From: Actinocorallia sp. API 0066
GTDB lineage: Bacteria; Actinomycetota; Actinomycetes; Streptosporangiales; Streptosporangiaceae
NCBI RefSeq assembly: GCF_020991275.1
Contig: NZ_JAJLQY010000011.1
Coordinates: 1 to 64,000, forward strand
Direction of reading: 5' to 3'
Length of the DNA stretch: 64,000 nucleotides
The notes under the pieces were generated by a model. The model saw only the letters and a program-made list of their open reading frames with translations, was not told the DNA's origin and did no database searches. Below, one piece after another: positions 18,678 through 28,204 of this stretch (the first letter of the stretch is position 1; the number at the start of each line of letters is the position of its first letter). Made by a program: the position numbers and the translations under genes.

Positions 18678-19706
18678 TCACGACGCGACCTCGGCCCAGC
18701 GGTGCGCGATCTCGGACGCCGCCTCGCTGTAGGCGAGCGCCCCGGTCGAGCCCGGGTCGTAGGTCATGACGGACTGCCCATAGCTGGGCGCTTCGGACAC
18801 CCGGACGCTCCGGGGAATGACCGTCTTGAGGACCGTCTCCCCGAAGTGCGAGCGCACCTCCTCGGCGACCTGGGAGGCCAGCCTCGTCCGCGCGTCGTAC
18901 ATCGTCAGCAGGATCGTGGAGACGTTCAGCGTCTGGTTCAGGTGGGAGGTGACGAGCTCGACGGTGCCGATGAGCTGGCTGAGCCCCTCCAGCGCGTAGT
19001 ACTCGCACTGGATCGGGATGAGCAGCTCCTCGCCGCCGACGAGGGCGTTCACGGTGAGCAGCCCCAGCGACGGCGGGCAGTCGATGAGCACGTAGTCGAA
19101 CTTGGACTTGTCGTAGGAGTCGAGCGAGCGGCGCAGCCGGGACTCACGCGCGACCTTGGACACCAGTTCGATCTCCGCGCCCGCCAGGTGCAGGGTCGCG
19201 GGCGCGCAGAACAGGTTCGGCAGCTCCGGCGACGCCACGACGATGTCGTCGAGCGGGAGGTCCTCGATGAGCACGTGGTACATCGACGGGACGTCCGCGT
19301 GGTGGTCGACGCCGAGCGCGGTGGACGCGTTGCCCTGCGGGTCCAGGTCGACGACGAGGACGCGGGCCCCGTGCATCGCGAGCGCCGCGGCCAGGTTGAC
19401 GGACGTGGTGGTCTTGCCGACGCCGCCCTTCTGGTTCGCCACGGTGATCACCCGTGTCTTGGCGGGCCGGGGCCACTCGCGGTCGCCGCGCTTGGCCATC
19501 ACCTCGCGGGCCACCGCGGCGGCGCGCGCGACGGGCGTGTCTCCGGGAGGGCTCGGCGCCGGCACGAATGTTTCACGTGAATCCATGGGTGCCTCGGTCT
19601 CCAAACGCGGCTCGACGGAAGCCGTCTCGGCCGTCCCCTGCATGCTGAACGCGTGACCTGATGACGGCTCCACCGCGGTCTCCTTCGTCGAAGAGGGCTC
19701 AGTCAT
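18678..19706 (-). CDS. parA: Chromosome-partitioning ATPase ParA
   Basis: Deviant-Walker ATPase, 342 residues. A long N-terminal extension of about 85 acidic/Pro-rich residues precedes the core. Core motifs: [12 protein letters not shown] (Walker A with signature Lys), [14 protein letters not shown] (A') and [12 protein letters not shown] (B). It works with ParB on parS in the nucleoid. ATG overlaps the rsmG stop (ATGA), so it is coupled. An imperfect parS is embedded in the codons of the extension (19569-19584). The start may lie further inside (Met at residue 22 or 41), since the extension is not part of the fold. Confidence 0.95.
   Translation of the reverse strand: MTEPSSTKETAVEPSSGHAFSMQGTAETASVEPRLETEAPMDSRETFVPAPSPPGDTPVARAAAVAREVMAKRGDREWPRPAKTRVITVANQKGGVGKTTTSVNLAAALAMHGARVLVVDLDPQGNASTALGVDHHADVPSMYHVLIEDLPLDDIVVASPELPNLFCAPATLHLAGAEIELVSKVARESRLRRSLDSYDKSKFDYVLIDCPPSLGLLTVNALVGGEELLIPIQCEYYALEGLSQLIGTVELVTSHLNQTLNVSTILLTMYDARTRLASQVAEEVRSHFGETVLKTVIPRSVRVSEAPSYGQSVMTYDPGSTGALAYSEAASEIAHRWAEVAS
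19569..19584 (+). promoter_or_regulatory. parS: Imperfect parS inside the parA coding region
   Basis: TGTTTCACGTGAATCC: the left arm and core are intact and the last three bases of the right arm are changed. It encodes the segment DSRETF of ParA. Confidence 0.55.
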
Positions 19707-20398
19707 GGGCGGGACCGGTGACCCTTCCGCTGCTTGCTCTTCCTGCCTCCGCGCTCGGGAGGCCGTTCGGCGACGAGCCGAACGAGCGTGGTCGGCGGAT
19801 CGACCTTACCTTGACCGACCAGCAGGAGTTCAGCCGTCCGCACACCCATCTTGCCCAAAACCGCCTCAGCCTCTGCCAATTCCTGCCCCGCGCGCTCTCC
19901 CTTGAGGGCGAGCAGCTCGCCGCCGGGCCGCAGCAGGGGCAGCCCCCAGCGGGCGAGCCGGTCGAGCGGGGCGACGGCGCGGGCCGTCACGACGTCCACG
20001 GCGAACTCCCGGACGACCTCCTCGGCCCTCCCCCGCCGGACGGCCACGTTCTTCAGCCCGAGCTCGGCGACCGCCTCGTTGAGGAACGTCGTCCGGCGCA
20101 GCAGGGGTTCCAGCAGGGTGACGTCAAGGTCGGGCCGGACGATCGCGAGGACCAGGCCGGGCAGCCCCGCGCCGGAGCCGATGTCCACCACGGACGCGCC
20201 CGGCGGCACCGCCTCGCCGAGCACCGCGCAGTTGATCACGTGCCGTTCCCACAGTCGGCCGACCTCGCGCGGCCCGATCAGCCCGCGTTCGACACCGGCC
20301 GTGGCGAGCAGTTCGACGTAGCGTTCGGCGAGGGGAAGGGCGGCGCCGAACACCTCGTGCGCGACGGGCGGGACGGGCTCGGGCGGCTGGTCAGTCAT
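19703..20398 (-). CDS. rsmG: 16S rRNA (guanine-527 N7)-methyltransferase
   Basis: SAM-dependent methyltransferase of 231 residues (GidB). Motif I is VVDIGSGAGLPGLVLA; REVGRLWERHVINCAVL and VTARAVAPLDRL are family signatures. ATG 20398 chosen because GGGGAAGA lies upstream and MTDQPPEPVPP matches the family start; the frame is open upstream without similarity. The tail is basic ([15 protein letters not shown]). Loss of the enzyme gives low-level streptomycin resistance in other bacteria. Confidence 0.95.
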   Translation of the reverse strand: MTDQPPEPVPPVAHEVFGAALPLAERYVELLATAGVERGLIGPREVGRLWERHVINCAVLGEAVPPGASVVDIGSGAGLPGLVLAIVRPDLDVTLLEPLLRRTTFLNEAVAELGLKNVAVRRGRAEEVVREFAVDVVTARAVAPLDRLARWGLPLLRPGGELLALKGERAGQELAEAEAVLGKMGVRTAELLLVGQGKVDPPTTLVRLVAERPPERGGRKSKQRKGHRSRP

Positions 20399-20470
20399 CG
20401 TTCTTCCCCACAGTCCACGATGGTTCCACATGCGCGGCACCGCCGCGCCACCACAGCCCCGGCGCGAGAT

Positions 20471-20509
20471 GCAAGAAGGACCCCGAACCGTGCGACGGTT
20501 CGAGGTCCT
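20471..20509 (-). terminator. Terminator downstream of jag
   Basis: On the minus strand AGGACCTCGAACCG pairs with CGGTTCGGGGTCCT around TCGCA, followed by TCTTGC; 17 bases after the jag stop, separating it from rsmG-parA-parB. Confidence 0.75.
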
Positions 20510-20525
20510 CACCGATGTGCCGCGC

Positions 20526-21008
20526 TCAGGAGGCGTAGGCCACCACGTAGCGTTCCGGCTCCTCGCCCTCGGACTCGCTGCGCAGGCCCGCGGCGGCGAT
20601 CGCGTCGTGCACGATCTTGCGTTCGAACGGGGTCATCGGGGCCAGCGGCTTGGGCTTGCCCGTGCGCTTGACCTCCTCGGAGACCTCCTGGCCGAGCTTG
20701 GTCAGTTCGGCGCGGCGGCGTTCGCGGTAGCCGCCGACGTCGAGCATGAGGCGGGTGCGGTTGCCGGTCTGCCGGTGCACCGCGAGCCGGGTGAGCTCCT
20801 GCAGCGCCTCCAGCACCTCACCGCGTTTGCCGACGAGCTCGTCGAGGTCGCTGCCGACGACCGACACCAGGGCGCGCTCGCCCTCGACGTCGAGGTCGAT
20901 GTCGCCGTCGTAGTCGGCGATGTCGAGCAGGCCCTCGATGTAGTCGGCCGCGATGTCGCCCTCCTGCTCCAGCGCCTCGATATCGGGCGCTGCCGCGGTC
21001 TCCGCCAC
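20526..21008 (-). CDS. jag: Jag/KhpB-type RNA-binding protein (KH and R3H domains)
   Basis: 160 residues, predicted RNA-binding partner that lies beside yidC in most bacteria and affects cell elongation in others. An acidic N-terminus (EALEQEGDIAADYIEGLLDI) leads to a KH domain with the GxxG loop in LVGKRGEVLEALQ and a C-terminal R3H domain (MTPFERKIVHDAIAA..., ERYVVAY). GTG start set by GAGGAGG 6 bases upstream; the reading frame extends upstream without similarity. It has its own terminator and is separated from yidC by another. Confidence 0.93.
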   Translation of the reverse strand: MAETAAAPDIEALEQEGDIAADYIEGLLDIADYDGDIDLDVEGERALVSVVGSDLDELVGKRGEVLEALQELTRLAVHRQTGNRTRLMLDVGGYRERRRAELTKLGQEVSEEVKRTGKPKPLAPMTPFERKIVHDAIAAAGLRSESEGEEPERYVVAYAS

Positions 21009-21212
21009 CCGCTGCCTCCTCACCTGCTCGATGCGCGCACGTTCGGCGCCGTCCGACCCGTGCTTTCCAGCCCGTGCCGTTTCCACCCCGAAGCCTGCGC
21101 GTGCCTACAACCTCCCAGAGACGATACAGGTTGCCGCGCACCGCCTGCGACCGCCCCGCTGCCGCCGCACCCCAAGACCCACCTTGACGAACCGGGGCAT
21201 CCAGCACCTAAG

Positions 21213-21248
21213 ACAACAAAAGGCCGGGTGGTCGCCACCACCCGGCCT
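21213..21248 (-). terminator. Rho-independent terminator of the rpmH-rnpA-yidD-yidC operon
   Basis: AGGCCGGGTGGT (21221-21232) pairs with ACCACCCGGCCT (21237-21248); on the minus strand it is followed by TTTTGTTGT. It lies 16 bases after the yidC stop. Confidence 0.9.
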
Positions 21249-21264
21249 CCCTATGATCAGAGCC

Positions 21265-22248
21265 CTAACGCTTGGATCCCGAGCGTTTGCTGCGTGATTG
21301 CCGGACCGGCTGCTTACGCACCCCCGGCTCCTTGCGGATCTCGGCGGCGGCCGCCGCCTCCTCGGCCCTGCGCTTCTTCAGCAGGCCGCCGGGCGCGTCC
21401 TTCTTCTTCGCGGTGCCGGAGTCGCCGTCCTTGCCGCCGGTGCCGGAGCCCGAGCCCGAGCCGTTCTTGCCGTCGGCGTCGCCGAGCGGCATCGGGTACC
21501 TGCTGTAGATGTAGTGCGACTGGGCGAGGGTCCAGGTGTTGGACGTGACCCAGTAGATCAGCACACCGAGCGGGAAGCCGAGGCCGAAGAGGCCGAAGAC
21601 CGGCGCGAGCCAGACCATCATCTTCTGCGCGGTGGCCATCGGGTTGTCCGGGTCCATCGCGGGCTGCCGCTTCATGGACGACCGCATGGTCAGGAATGTC
21701 GTCGTCGAGGAGACGATGACGAACAGCGCGCACACGACCAGCGCGGTGATCGACTTGGGGTCCGCCCCCCACGCGCCGATGAAGCTGTCGGAGATGTGCG
21801 CGCCAAAGATGTTGGCTTCCTTGGCGCTCTTGACGAGCTCGGGCGAGATGCCGTGGCTGCCCTGGCCCTCCTTGGCGTTCGCGATCTTGTTCAGCACCTG
21901 GAACAGCGAGATGAAGATCGGGAACTGCACCAGCAGCGGCAGACACCCGGAGATCGGGTTGGCCCCGTTCTCCTGGTAGAGCTTCATCATCTCCTGGTTG
22001 AGCCGCTGCTTGTCGTTCTTGTACTTCTTGCGCAGCGCCGTCATCTGCGGGTTCAGCGCCTGCATCTTGCGGGACGACTGGATCTGCTTGACGAACAACG
22101 GGAAGATGAGGATCCGCATCAACACGGTGAGCAGCACGATCGAGCCACCCCACGCCCACCCGCTGTGCGGGTCGACGATGTGGCTCAGGCCGGAGTGGAT
22201 CTGGACGAGGATCCACGCCACGGCCCGGTACAGCGGATCAAGCGTCAC
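21265..22248 (-). CDS. yidC: Membrane protein insertase YidC (Oxa1 family)
   Basis: 327 residues. It inserts and folds membrane proteins with or without SecYEG. The N-terminal helix [13 protein letters not shown] is followed by the hydrophilic-groove helix with its Arg ([14 protein letters not shown]), the cytoplasmic coiled-coil pair ([19 protein letters not shown]) and further helices ([55 protein letters not shown]). The C-terminal tail is long and Lys/Arg-rich, as in Gram-positive actinobacterial homologues, for ribosome contact. GTG overlaps the yidD stop, with AGGAG upstream. Confidence 0.95.
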   Translation of the reverse strand: MTLDPLYRAVAWILVQIHSGLSHIVDPHSGWAWGGSIVLLTVLMRILIFPLFVKQIQSSRKMQALNPQMTALRKKYKNDKQRLNQEMMKLYQENGANPISGCLPLLVQFPIFISLFQVLNKIANAKEGQGSHGISPELVKSAKEANIFGAHISDSFIGAWGADPKSITALVVCALFVIVSSTTTFLTMRSSMKRQPAMDPDNPMATAQKMMVWLAPVFGLFGLGFPLGVLIYWVTSNTWTLAQSHYIYSRYPMPLGDADGKNGSGSGSGTGGKDGDSGTAKKKDAPGGLLKKRRAEEAAAAAEIRKEPGVRKQPVRQSRSKRSGSKR

Positions 22249-22547
22249 CGGTCTGCTCCTAGCGAATCTGACGGCTCTGGGGGCGGGTCGGCGGTGGTGC
22301 CACGGCCCGCGCGGGGTGCAGGGACCGGATCGTACCCGCCGGGATGAAACGGATGGCAACGGCCGATCCGTCTGACGATCAGCCATGTCCCGTGCAGCGC
22401 CCCGTGCACCTGGAGCGCCTCAAGCCCGTACGCGCTACAGGACGGCGCGAACCGGCAGGTCGGGGGAAGCAGGGGACTGATCACCTTGCGGTAGCCGCGG
22501 ACGAGCGCGATGAGCACCCACGCGACCGGACCCGGTCTCTCGCTCAT
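22245..22547 (-). CDS. yidD: Membrane protein insertion efficiency factor YidD
   Basis: 100 residues with the family core [24 protein letters not shown] Cys motif, [13 protein letters not shown] and [14 protein letters not shown]. Thought to aid YidC at the inner membrane face through an amphipathic helix. It is directly after rnpA (start codon adjoins the rnpA stop) and overlaps yidC, in the standard rpmH-rnpA-yidD-yidC order. Confidence 0.94.
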   Translation of the reverse strand: MSERPGPVAWVLIALVRGYRKVISPLLPPTCRFAPSCSAYGLEALQVHGALHGTWLIVRRIGRCHPFHPGGYDPVPAPRAGRGTTADPPPEPSDSLGADR

Positions 22548-22910
22548 TCACCGCCCCTTGGCCGACTGTCTCAGCAACCTGTCCAGGGCCTGGTCCAGAT
22601 CCCTGGCCAGGTCCGTGGAGGGCGCGGACGCCGCCTTCGGGTTCGCCCGCACCACAAGCAGGCTACCCGGAGGCAGGAGGTAGAGGCGGTCGCGGACGAG
22701 GTGCCGGAGCCGCCGCTCCACCCGGTTGCGCACGACCGAGTTGCCCACCGCTTTGGAGACGATGAAGCCCACCCGGGAGTTCCCCTCCCCGTCCGCGACG
22801 GGGCCGGGGAGAAGGTGCGCAACGAGATGCGGCCGCCCGGCGCGGTTACCGCGCCGGACGGCCAGCGTGAACTCGTGGCGCCGCCGCATCCGGTGACCGG
22901 ACGGCAGCAC
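22548..22910 (-). CDS. rnpA: Ribonuclease P protein component
   Basis: 120 residues. Basic protein that helps the RNase P RNA cut tRNA 5' leaders. The RNR signature is [21 protein letters not shown] 22910 gives [25 protein letters not shown] start, the usual actinobacterial N-terminus; upstream codons in frame overlap rpmH and have no similarity. It lies 11 bases after rpmH. Confidence 0.95.
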   Translation of the reverse strand: MLPSGHRMRRRHEFTLAVRRGNRAGRPHLVAHLLPGPVADGEGNSRVGFIVSKAVGNSVVRNRVERRLRHLVRDRLYLLPPGSLLVVRANPKAASAPSTDLARDLDQALDRLLRQSAKGR

Positions 22911-22921
22911 GGGGACTCGCG

Positions 22922-23059
22922 TCAGACCGCGACGCGGGCACGGCCCTTGCGCCGCCGCGCGGCGAGGATCGCCTGCCCGGCGCGGGTGCGCATGCGGAGC
23001 CGGAAGCCGTGCTTCTTGTGGCGACGACGGTTGTTCGGCTGGAAAGTACGCTTGCTCAC
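22922..23059 (-). CDS. rpmH: 50S ribosomal protein L34
   Basis: 45 residues, very basic, starting [22 protein letters not shown] and rich in Arg/Lys to the end (GRARVAV). It is a structural protein of the large subunit. CAGGAG lies upstream of the GTG. It begins the minus-strand operon that runs away from dnaA. Confidence 0.97.
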   Translation of the reverse strand: MSKRTFQPNNRRRHKKHGFRLRMRTRAGQAILAARRRKGRARVAV

Positions 23060-23434
23060 AACTGGCTCCTGCTGCTCTGACGTGGACGTCGCAGTGACGT
23101 TCGGCGGGGTCGCATCGCGGGCACGTCTGGTCCCTCGCAGCGGGGGCCCGGCCTGGCGATCGGGCACGCGTCACCACCATCGATGCGACTCGACCTTAGA
23201 ACGTTACTTTCTGCCGCCCCGCCCGGTCAAACGGAACGTCACGGAAGGGCCGCCACACCGCCGCTGACCTGGGCCGAGGCAAGTTATACACAGCATGTGG
23301 ACAAACCTGTGGATGAATCGTGAGAGAGTAGGGGCGCCCGTTCCGAGAAGGTCCCCCTGAGCTCAGCGAAGAGCCCGCGTGCGGACGCCGGTCACGGGGA
23401 GCCAAGCGTAGGGATTCCGGGGGGAGGCGACGCC
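23060..23434. promoter_or_regulatory. Divergent rpmH-dnaA regulatory region with three DnaA boxes
   Basis: No gene. DnaA boxes: TTATACACA at 23284-23292, TGTGGACAA (inverted TTGTCCACA) at 23296-23304 and TGTGGATGA at 23308-23316, each start 12 bases from the last. They lie about 120 bases upstream of dnaA and suggest autoregulation. TATACA at 23286 could be a -10 element for dnaA; this is weak. Confidence 0.7.
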
Positions 23435-25171
23435 ATGGACGGACAGGACCTCGAAGCCCTGTGGAACCGTTCCGTGGACGCGCTCCCCGAGGTCCCCGCC
23501 CACCAGCGGGCCTGGCTGGGCGTCACCCGGCCGATCGGGATCTTCGACGGGATGGCGCTGCTCGCCGTCCCGAACGACTTCGCCAAAAAAACGCTCGAAC
23601 AGCGCGTCACCTCCCTCATCGAGACCACCCTGTCGCAGGAGCTCGGCCAGCCGATCCGGGTCGTGTTGACCGTCCAGCCCGACATCTCCCGGCAGCCCGC
23701 GCCGTCCGCGGCCCGCCCGCCCGGCTACGCCGCCGCGCCGCCGCAGCAGCCGCTCCCCGCGCCGCCCGCCCCGACGCCGCCGCAGCATCAGCCCCCCGCG
23801 TTCGCGCAGCCGCTACCCGCCGAGCCGCCCAGGTACGACGAGCCGAGGCCCGAGCCGGAGCGGTCCGCTCCCCCGGTCGAAGATCCACAAGGTTATCCAC
23901 AGGCCGAGGGCCTCTTCAGCACGGCTTCCGTGAGTTATCCACAGGAGCCGCCCGCGCCGCCGGTGCCGCCATCCCATCTCTCCGGGCACACCTTCGGCGG
24001 GGCGCAGCCCGAGCCGTTCACCACGCCGAACTTCGCGCCGCCGCCCGTCGAGCCCGCCTCCGACTCCACGCCGACGCCCGCGCCCTGGCAGCAGGGCGGG
24101 TCGGCGACACCCGTCAAGGGGACGATCGAGGCGGCCCGGCTCAACCCGAAGTACACCTTCGAGACGTTCGTGACGGGCGCGAGCAACCGGTTCGCCCAGG
24201 CCGCCGCCGTGGCCGTCGCCGAGTCTCCGGCCAAGGCGTACAACCCGCTGTTCATCTACGGCGGCTCCGGGCTCGGCAAGACCCACCTGCTGCACGCCAT
24301 CGGCCACTACGCGCGGAGCCTGTTCGAGGGCGCGCGGGTGCTGTACGTGTCGTCGGAGGAGTTCACCAACAACTTCATCAACGCGATCCGCGACGGCAAG
24401 GCCGAGGGCTTCCGCCGCCGCTACCGCGAGGTGGACATCCTGCTCGTCGACGACATCCAGTTCCTGGAGGGCAAGGAGCAGACGCAGGAGGAGTTCTTCC
24501 ACACGTTCAACACCCTCCACAACGCCAACAAGCAGATCGTGATCTCCTCCGACCGGACGCCGCGCCAGCTCGTCACGCTGGAGGACCGCCTGCGCAACCG
24601 GTTCGAGTGGGGTCTGATCACCGACGTGCAGCCCCCCGAGCTGGAGACGCGGATCGCGATCCTGCGCAAGAAGGCCGTCCAGGAGGGTCTCGCGGCGCCG
24701 CCGGACGTGCTGGAGTTCATCGCCACCAAGATCTCGACCAACATCCGGGAGCTGGAGGGCGCGCTCATCCGGGTGACGGCCTTCGCCAGCCTGAACCGCC
24801 AGTCGGTCGATCTGCGGCTGGCCGAGATCGTGCTGAAGGACCTCATCCCGAACAGCGACAACCCCGAGATCACCATCTCGCTGATCATGGCGCAGACCGC
24901 GACGTACTTCGGGATCGAGATCGACGACCTGTGCGGCGCGTCCCGCTCCCGGGTGCTGGTGACGGCCCGGCAGATCGCGATGTACCTGTGCCGTGAGCTC
25001 ACCGACATGAGCCTGCCGAAGATCGGCCTGCAGTTCGGCGGCCGCGACCACACGACGGTGATGCACGCCGACCGCAAGATCCGCTCGCTGATGGCCGAGC
25101 GCCGCTCGATCTACAACCAGGTGGACGAGCTCACCTCCCGCATCAAGCAGCACAACCGCGGCTCCCACTAA
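23435..25171 (+). CDS. dnaA: Chromosomal replication initiator DnaA
   Basis: 578 residues. Domain I (1-85, [14 protein letters not shown]..., ending at the VLTVQPD strand) is followed by a Pro-rich domain II linker of about 140 residues, longer than in enterics as usual for actinomycetes. The AAA+ ATPase has Walker [14 protein letters not shown] near residue 275, Walker [14 protein letters not shown] and sensor II. Domain IV holds the DnaA-box reader [14 protein letters not shown]. Two perfect TTATCCACA boxes lie inside the linker codons. ATG start preceded by GGGGGAGG. Confidence 0.98.
   Translation: MDGQDLEALWNRSVDALPEVPAHQRAWLGVTRPIGIFDGMALLAVPNDFAKKTLEQRVTSLIETTLSQELGQPIRVVLTVQPDISRQPAPSAARPPGYAAAPPQQPLPAPPAPTPPQHQPPAFAQPLPAEPPRYDEPRPEPERSAPPVEDPQGYPQAEGLFSTASVSYPQEPPAPPVPPSHLSGHTFGGAQPEPFTTPNFAPPPVEPASDSTPTPAPWQQGGSATPVKGTIEAARLNPKYTFETFVTGASNRFAQAAAVAVAESPAKAYNPLFIYGGSGLGKTHLLHAIGHYARSLFEGARVLYVSSEEFTNNFINAIRDGKAEGFRRRYREVDILLVDDIQFLEGKEQTQEEFFHTFNTLHNANKQIVISSDRTPRQLVTLEDRLRNRFEWGLITDVQPPELETRIAILRKKAVQEGLAAPPDVLEFIATKISTNIRELEGALIRVTAFASLNRQSVDLRLAEIVLKDLIPNSDNPEITISLIMAQTATYFGIEIDDLCGASRSRVLVTARQIAMYLCRELTDMSLPKIGLQFGGRDHTTVMHADRKIRSLMAERRSIYNQVDELTSRIKQHNRGSH
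23893..23943 (+). promoter_or_regulatory. Two perfect DnaA boxes inside dnaA
   Basis: TTATCCACA at 23893-23901 and 23935-23943, 42 bp apart and in the same orientation, in the codons of the poorly constrained domain II linker (translated as GYPQ and SYPQ). GATCCACAA at 23882 is a weaker third. Confidence 0.8.
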
Positions 25172-25995
25172 CCCGCACCGCAAGCACGCCTCCCTGGCCC
25201 GAGCGAACACGCCCCGCGGGGCGCTCTCGACGAAGCCCGCCCGGCCAGGGCACGCTCCGGGCCCCAGGCAAGCACGCCCCGGCGACGCGGGCCCCACCGT
25301 TGAGTGAACACCGGGCCACCGACAGAACACACACCGCTCCCCGTGGCCGGGCGTCCGCGCGCGTCCCGACGGCCGGGGCGCCGGGTCGCGTCGGGGCGGA
25401 GTGATCAAGAACGGTTTCAGGCCCGCCGCGACTCTGTGCATGAGCAACGATCTGTGGATGAACCTGTGGACGACGCTGTGGATGAGGTGTGGATAACCTG
25501 TCATACCTGTGGACGGCCTGTGGACAACCCGTATGAGCATTCACGAAGCCTGTGGACGGAGCCGTGGATAACCTGTGGAAAAGACGACGGCCCCTGTGAA
25601 TTACCGATGTTCCAGCCCGGTTATCCACAGCCGCCGACCGCACAATGTCATACGCGTATGTCACGATTTGCCGTGACTCGCATTAAGCCCTGTGGACGAA
25701 CCTGTGGAGAACCTGTGGAGAAGTGGGGGTGTGCCTGTGGACGGAGTGTGGACAACTTTTCGTCGTCCACAGGGGGCCGAGTTGTCCACAGGCTGCGTCC
25801 ACAGCCGACTGTGGACAAAAAAGCGGCGCTGAGCTGGGGCGGGATGGGTTATCCCCAGTATCCACAGGCCCTACTACTACTGCGACACTTTGTCTCTCCA
25901 CACAGAACCTGGAAAAGCAAGAGTCTGGTGCCTTGGGGATCTTGTGCCCCGAGCGCTCCGCGTCAAACCCTCAACGATCAAGGAGGCGGGTCCCC
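25172..25995. other. oriC: Replication origin oriC
   Basis: The 824-bp dnaA-dnaN gap holds about 21 DnaA boxes. Perfect or best ones: 25488 (TGTGGATAA), 25519, 25747 and 25810 (TGTGGACAA), 25621 (TTATCCACA) and 25782 (TTGTCCACA). One- or two-base variants start at 25453, 25465, 25477, 25508, 25551, 25563, 25574, 25691, 25703, 25714, 25736, 25763, 25795, 25849 and 25858. Boxes in the left block (25453-25582) all point one way; the right block is mixed. A box-free spacer at 25630-25690 contains the palindrome CATACGCGTATG. The first 270 bases are box-free. Organisation resembles streptomycete oriC. Confidence 0.95.
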
Positions 25996-27126
25996 GTGAG
26001 GTTCCGCATCGACCGTGACGCCCTCGCCGAAGCCGTCGCCTGGACGGCCCGGACGCTCCCGGCCCGGCCCCCCGTGCCGGTGCTCGCCGGGATGCGCCTG
26101 GAGGCCACCGAGGAGAGCCTGACGCTCTCCGCGTTCGACTACGAGACCTCCGCCGAGGTCTCGGTCTCCATCGGCGGCCAGGAGCCCGGCACGGCCCTCG
26201 TGAGCGGCAAGCTGCTCGCCGACATCTGCCGCGCGCTCCCTCCCCACCCTGTGGACGTCACCACCGACGGCGCGAAGGTGATGCTGCACTGCGGGTCGGC
26301 GAAATTCACCCTCCAGACGATGCCGGTGGAGGACTACCCCTCGCTGCCGCAGCTCCCGCCCGTCGCGGGCGTGGTCGGCAGCGACGAGTTCGCCGCCGCC
26401 GTCGCCCAGGTCGCGGTCGCCGCGGGCCGTGACGACACGATCCCGATGCTCACCGGCGTGCGGGTCGAGATCGACGGCGACACCGTGACGCTGGCGTCCA
26501 CCGACCGCTACCGGCTGGCCGTCCGCGAGTTCAAGTGGACCCCGGACACCCCCGACCGCACCGGCCTCGCGCTCATCCCGGCGAAGACGCTGGCGGACAC
26601 CGCCAAGTCGCTGACCTCGGGCGCGGAGGTCAAGATCTCCCTCGGGACGGGCGCCGACGGCCAGGGCGAGGGCATGATCGGCTTCGAGGGCGGTGGCCGC
26701 AAGACCACGTCCCGCCTGCTCGACGGCGACTTCGTGAAGTACCGCTCGCTGTTCCCCGCCGAATATGCCGGATATGCGGAGGTTCAGACCTCCCAGTTCG
26801 TCGACGCGCTCAAGCGCGTGTCCCTGGTGGCCGAGCGGAACACCCCTGTGCGGCTCCAGTTCAGCCAGGGAGAGGTCGTCCTGGAGGCCGGGACCGGGGA
26901 TGAGGCCCAGGCCGTCGAGGCCCTGGAGGCCGTTCTGGAGGGCGAGGACATCAACATCGCGTTCAACCACCAGTACGTCCTGGACGGCCTGTCGCACATC
27001 GGGTCGGACACGGCCCGCCTGTCGTTCACCACGCCGACCAAGCCGGCCGTCCTCACAGGCAAGCCGACGGGCGACGAGATCCCCACTTATCGCTACCTGA
27101 TCATGCCGGTCCGGCTGTCCGGCTGA
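25996..27126 (+). CDS. dnaN: DNA polymerase III beta subunit (sliding clamp)
   Basis: 376 residues forming the ring that tethers the replicase. Three clamp folds are seen; conserved segments are VLAGMRLEATEESLTLSAFD, LTGVRVEIDGDTVTLASTDR and the C-terminal YRYLIMPVRLSG (MPMR/VRL end). GTG start fixed by AAGGAGG 9 bases upstream; the frame is open into oriC but only by DnaA-box sequence. Confidence 0.97.
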   Translation: MRFRIDRDALAEAVAWTARTLPARPPVPVLAGMRLEATEESLTLSAFDYETSAEVSVSIGGQEPGTALVSGKLLADICRALPPHPVDVTTDGAKVMLHCGSAKFTLQTMPVEDYPSLPQLPPVAGVVGSDEFAAAVAQVAVAAGRDDTIPMLTGVRVEIDGDTVTLASTDRYRLAVREFKWTPDTPDRTGLALIPAKTLADTAKSLTSGAEVKISLGTGADGQGEGMIGFEGGGRKTTSRLLDGDFVKYRSLFPAEYAGYAEVQTSQFVDALKRVSLVAERNTPVRLQFSQGEVVLEAGTGDEAQAVEALEAVLEGEDINIAFNHQYVLDGLSHIGSDTARLSFTTPTKPAVLTGKPTGDEIPTYRYLIMPVRLSG

Positions 27127-27328
27127 CGCCTGTGGAAAACCCACTTGTCCACAGGCAGCTCGAACCTGTGGAGAAACCTGTGGACAAGTGGGTGTTCGGT
27201 TTCTCCGGGTAAGGACCGGGTTGTGGGGGAAGCTGAGCACTAGCCTTGGCGACTGTTTCCACACGTTCCCTCACGAGGGGGACGGCTTTCAGGTTCTCCA
27301 CGGTGAGGGCTCTGTCCTAAGGAGTGGC
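27127..27328. promoter_or_regulatory. DnaA-box cluster with a 17-bp inverted repeat between dnaN and gnd
   Basis: DnaA boxes at 27131 (TGTGGAAAA), 27145 (TTGTCCACA), 27167 (TGTGGAGAA) and 27179 (TGTGGACAA). The two perfect ones sit in the arms of an inverted repeat, 27139-27155 and 27177-27193, with CCCACTTGTCCACAGG matching CCTGTGGACAAGTGGG. It could be the dnaN terminator, a DnaA-binding palindrome, or both. Confidence 0.75.
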
Positions 27329-28204
27329 ATGGAACTCGGACTCATCGGTCTGGGCAAGATGGGCGGCAACATGGCCGAGCGGTTGCGCCGCGGCGGCCAC
27401 ACCGTCGTCGGCTACGACCGCGACCCCGCGCTGAGCGACGTCGGCTCGCTGGCGGAACTCGTCGGACGGCTCCCGGCGCCGCGCGTGGTCTGGGTGATGG
27501 TCCCGGCCGGCGGCCCGACCCAGACGACGATCGAGCTGCTCGCCGACCTGCTCTCCCCCGGCGACCTCGTGGTGGACGGTGGCAACTCCCACTACGTCGA
27601 CGACCAGCGGCACGCGGCCGAGCTGAAGGAGAAGGGCATCGGCTTTGTCGACTGCGGCGTCTCCGGCGGCGTCTGGGGGCTGGAGAACGGCTACGCGCTC
27701 ATGGTCGGGGGCACCGACGAGGACGTGGCCAAGGCGCAGCCGGTCTTCGACACGTTGAAGCCCGAGGGCGACTACGGGTTCGTGCACAGCGGCGGCGTCG
27801 GAGCGGGCCACTTCGTCAAGATGGTCCACAACGGCATCGAGTACGGCATGATGCAGTCCTTCGCCGAGGGCTACGAGCTGATCAAGGCGTCCGGGATCGT
27901 CACCGACGTGCCCGCGACGTTCAAGAGCTGGCAGGAGGGGACCGTCATCCGGTCCTGGCTGCTCGACCTGTTGAACCGGGCGCTGGAGGAGGACCCGAAC
28001 CTGGAGCACATCAGGGGCTACGCCGCCGACTCCGGCGAGGGCCGCTGGACCATCCAGGCGGCGGTGGACCACGCCGTCCCGCTCCCGGCGATCACCGCGT
28101 CGCTGTACGCGCGGTTCGCGTCCCGGCAGGACGACTCCCCCGCGATGAAGGTCGTCGCCGCGTTGCGCAACCAGTTCGGCGGGCACGCGATCGTCAAGGA
28201 CTAG
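27329..28204 (+). CDS. gnd: 6-phosphogluconate dehydrogenase, decarboxylating, short form
   Basis: Converts 6-phosphogluconate to ribulose 5-phosphate with reduction of NAD(P). 291 residues, the short YqeC-like form. NAD(P) motif GLIGLGKMGGNMAERL at the N-terminus, GGNSHYVDDQRH, the substrate motif GVSGGVWGLENGYALMVGG and catalytic KMVHNGIEYGMMQ are present. ATG with AAGGAG upstream. Its place between dnaN and recF is normal in Actinobacteria. Confidence 0.95.
   Translation: MELGLIGLGKMGGNMAERLRRGGHTVVGYDRDPALSDVGSLAELVGRLPAPRVVWVMVPAGGPTQTTIELLADLLSPGDLVVDGGNSHYVDDQRHAAELKEKGIGFVDCGVSGGVWGLENGYALMVGGTDEDVAKAQPVFDTLKPEGDYGFVHSGGVGAGHFVKMVHNGIEYGMMQSFAEGYELIKASGIVTDVPATFKSWQEGTVIRSWLLDLLNRALEEDPNLEHIRGYAADSGEGRWTIQAAVDHAVPLPAITASLYARFASRQDDSPAMKVVAALRNQFGGHAIVKD

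Noticed and set aside
25723..25995. Longer N-terminus for DnaN
   Set aside because: The extension lies in oriC DnaA boxes and a strong ribosome site precedes GTG 25996.
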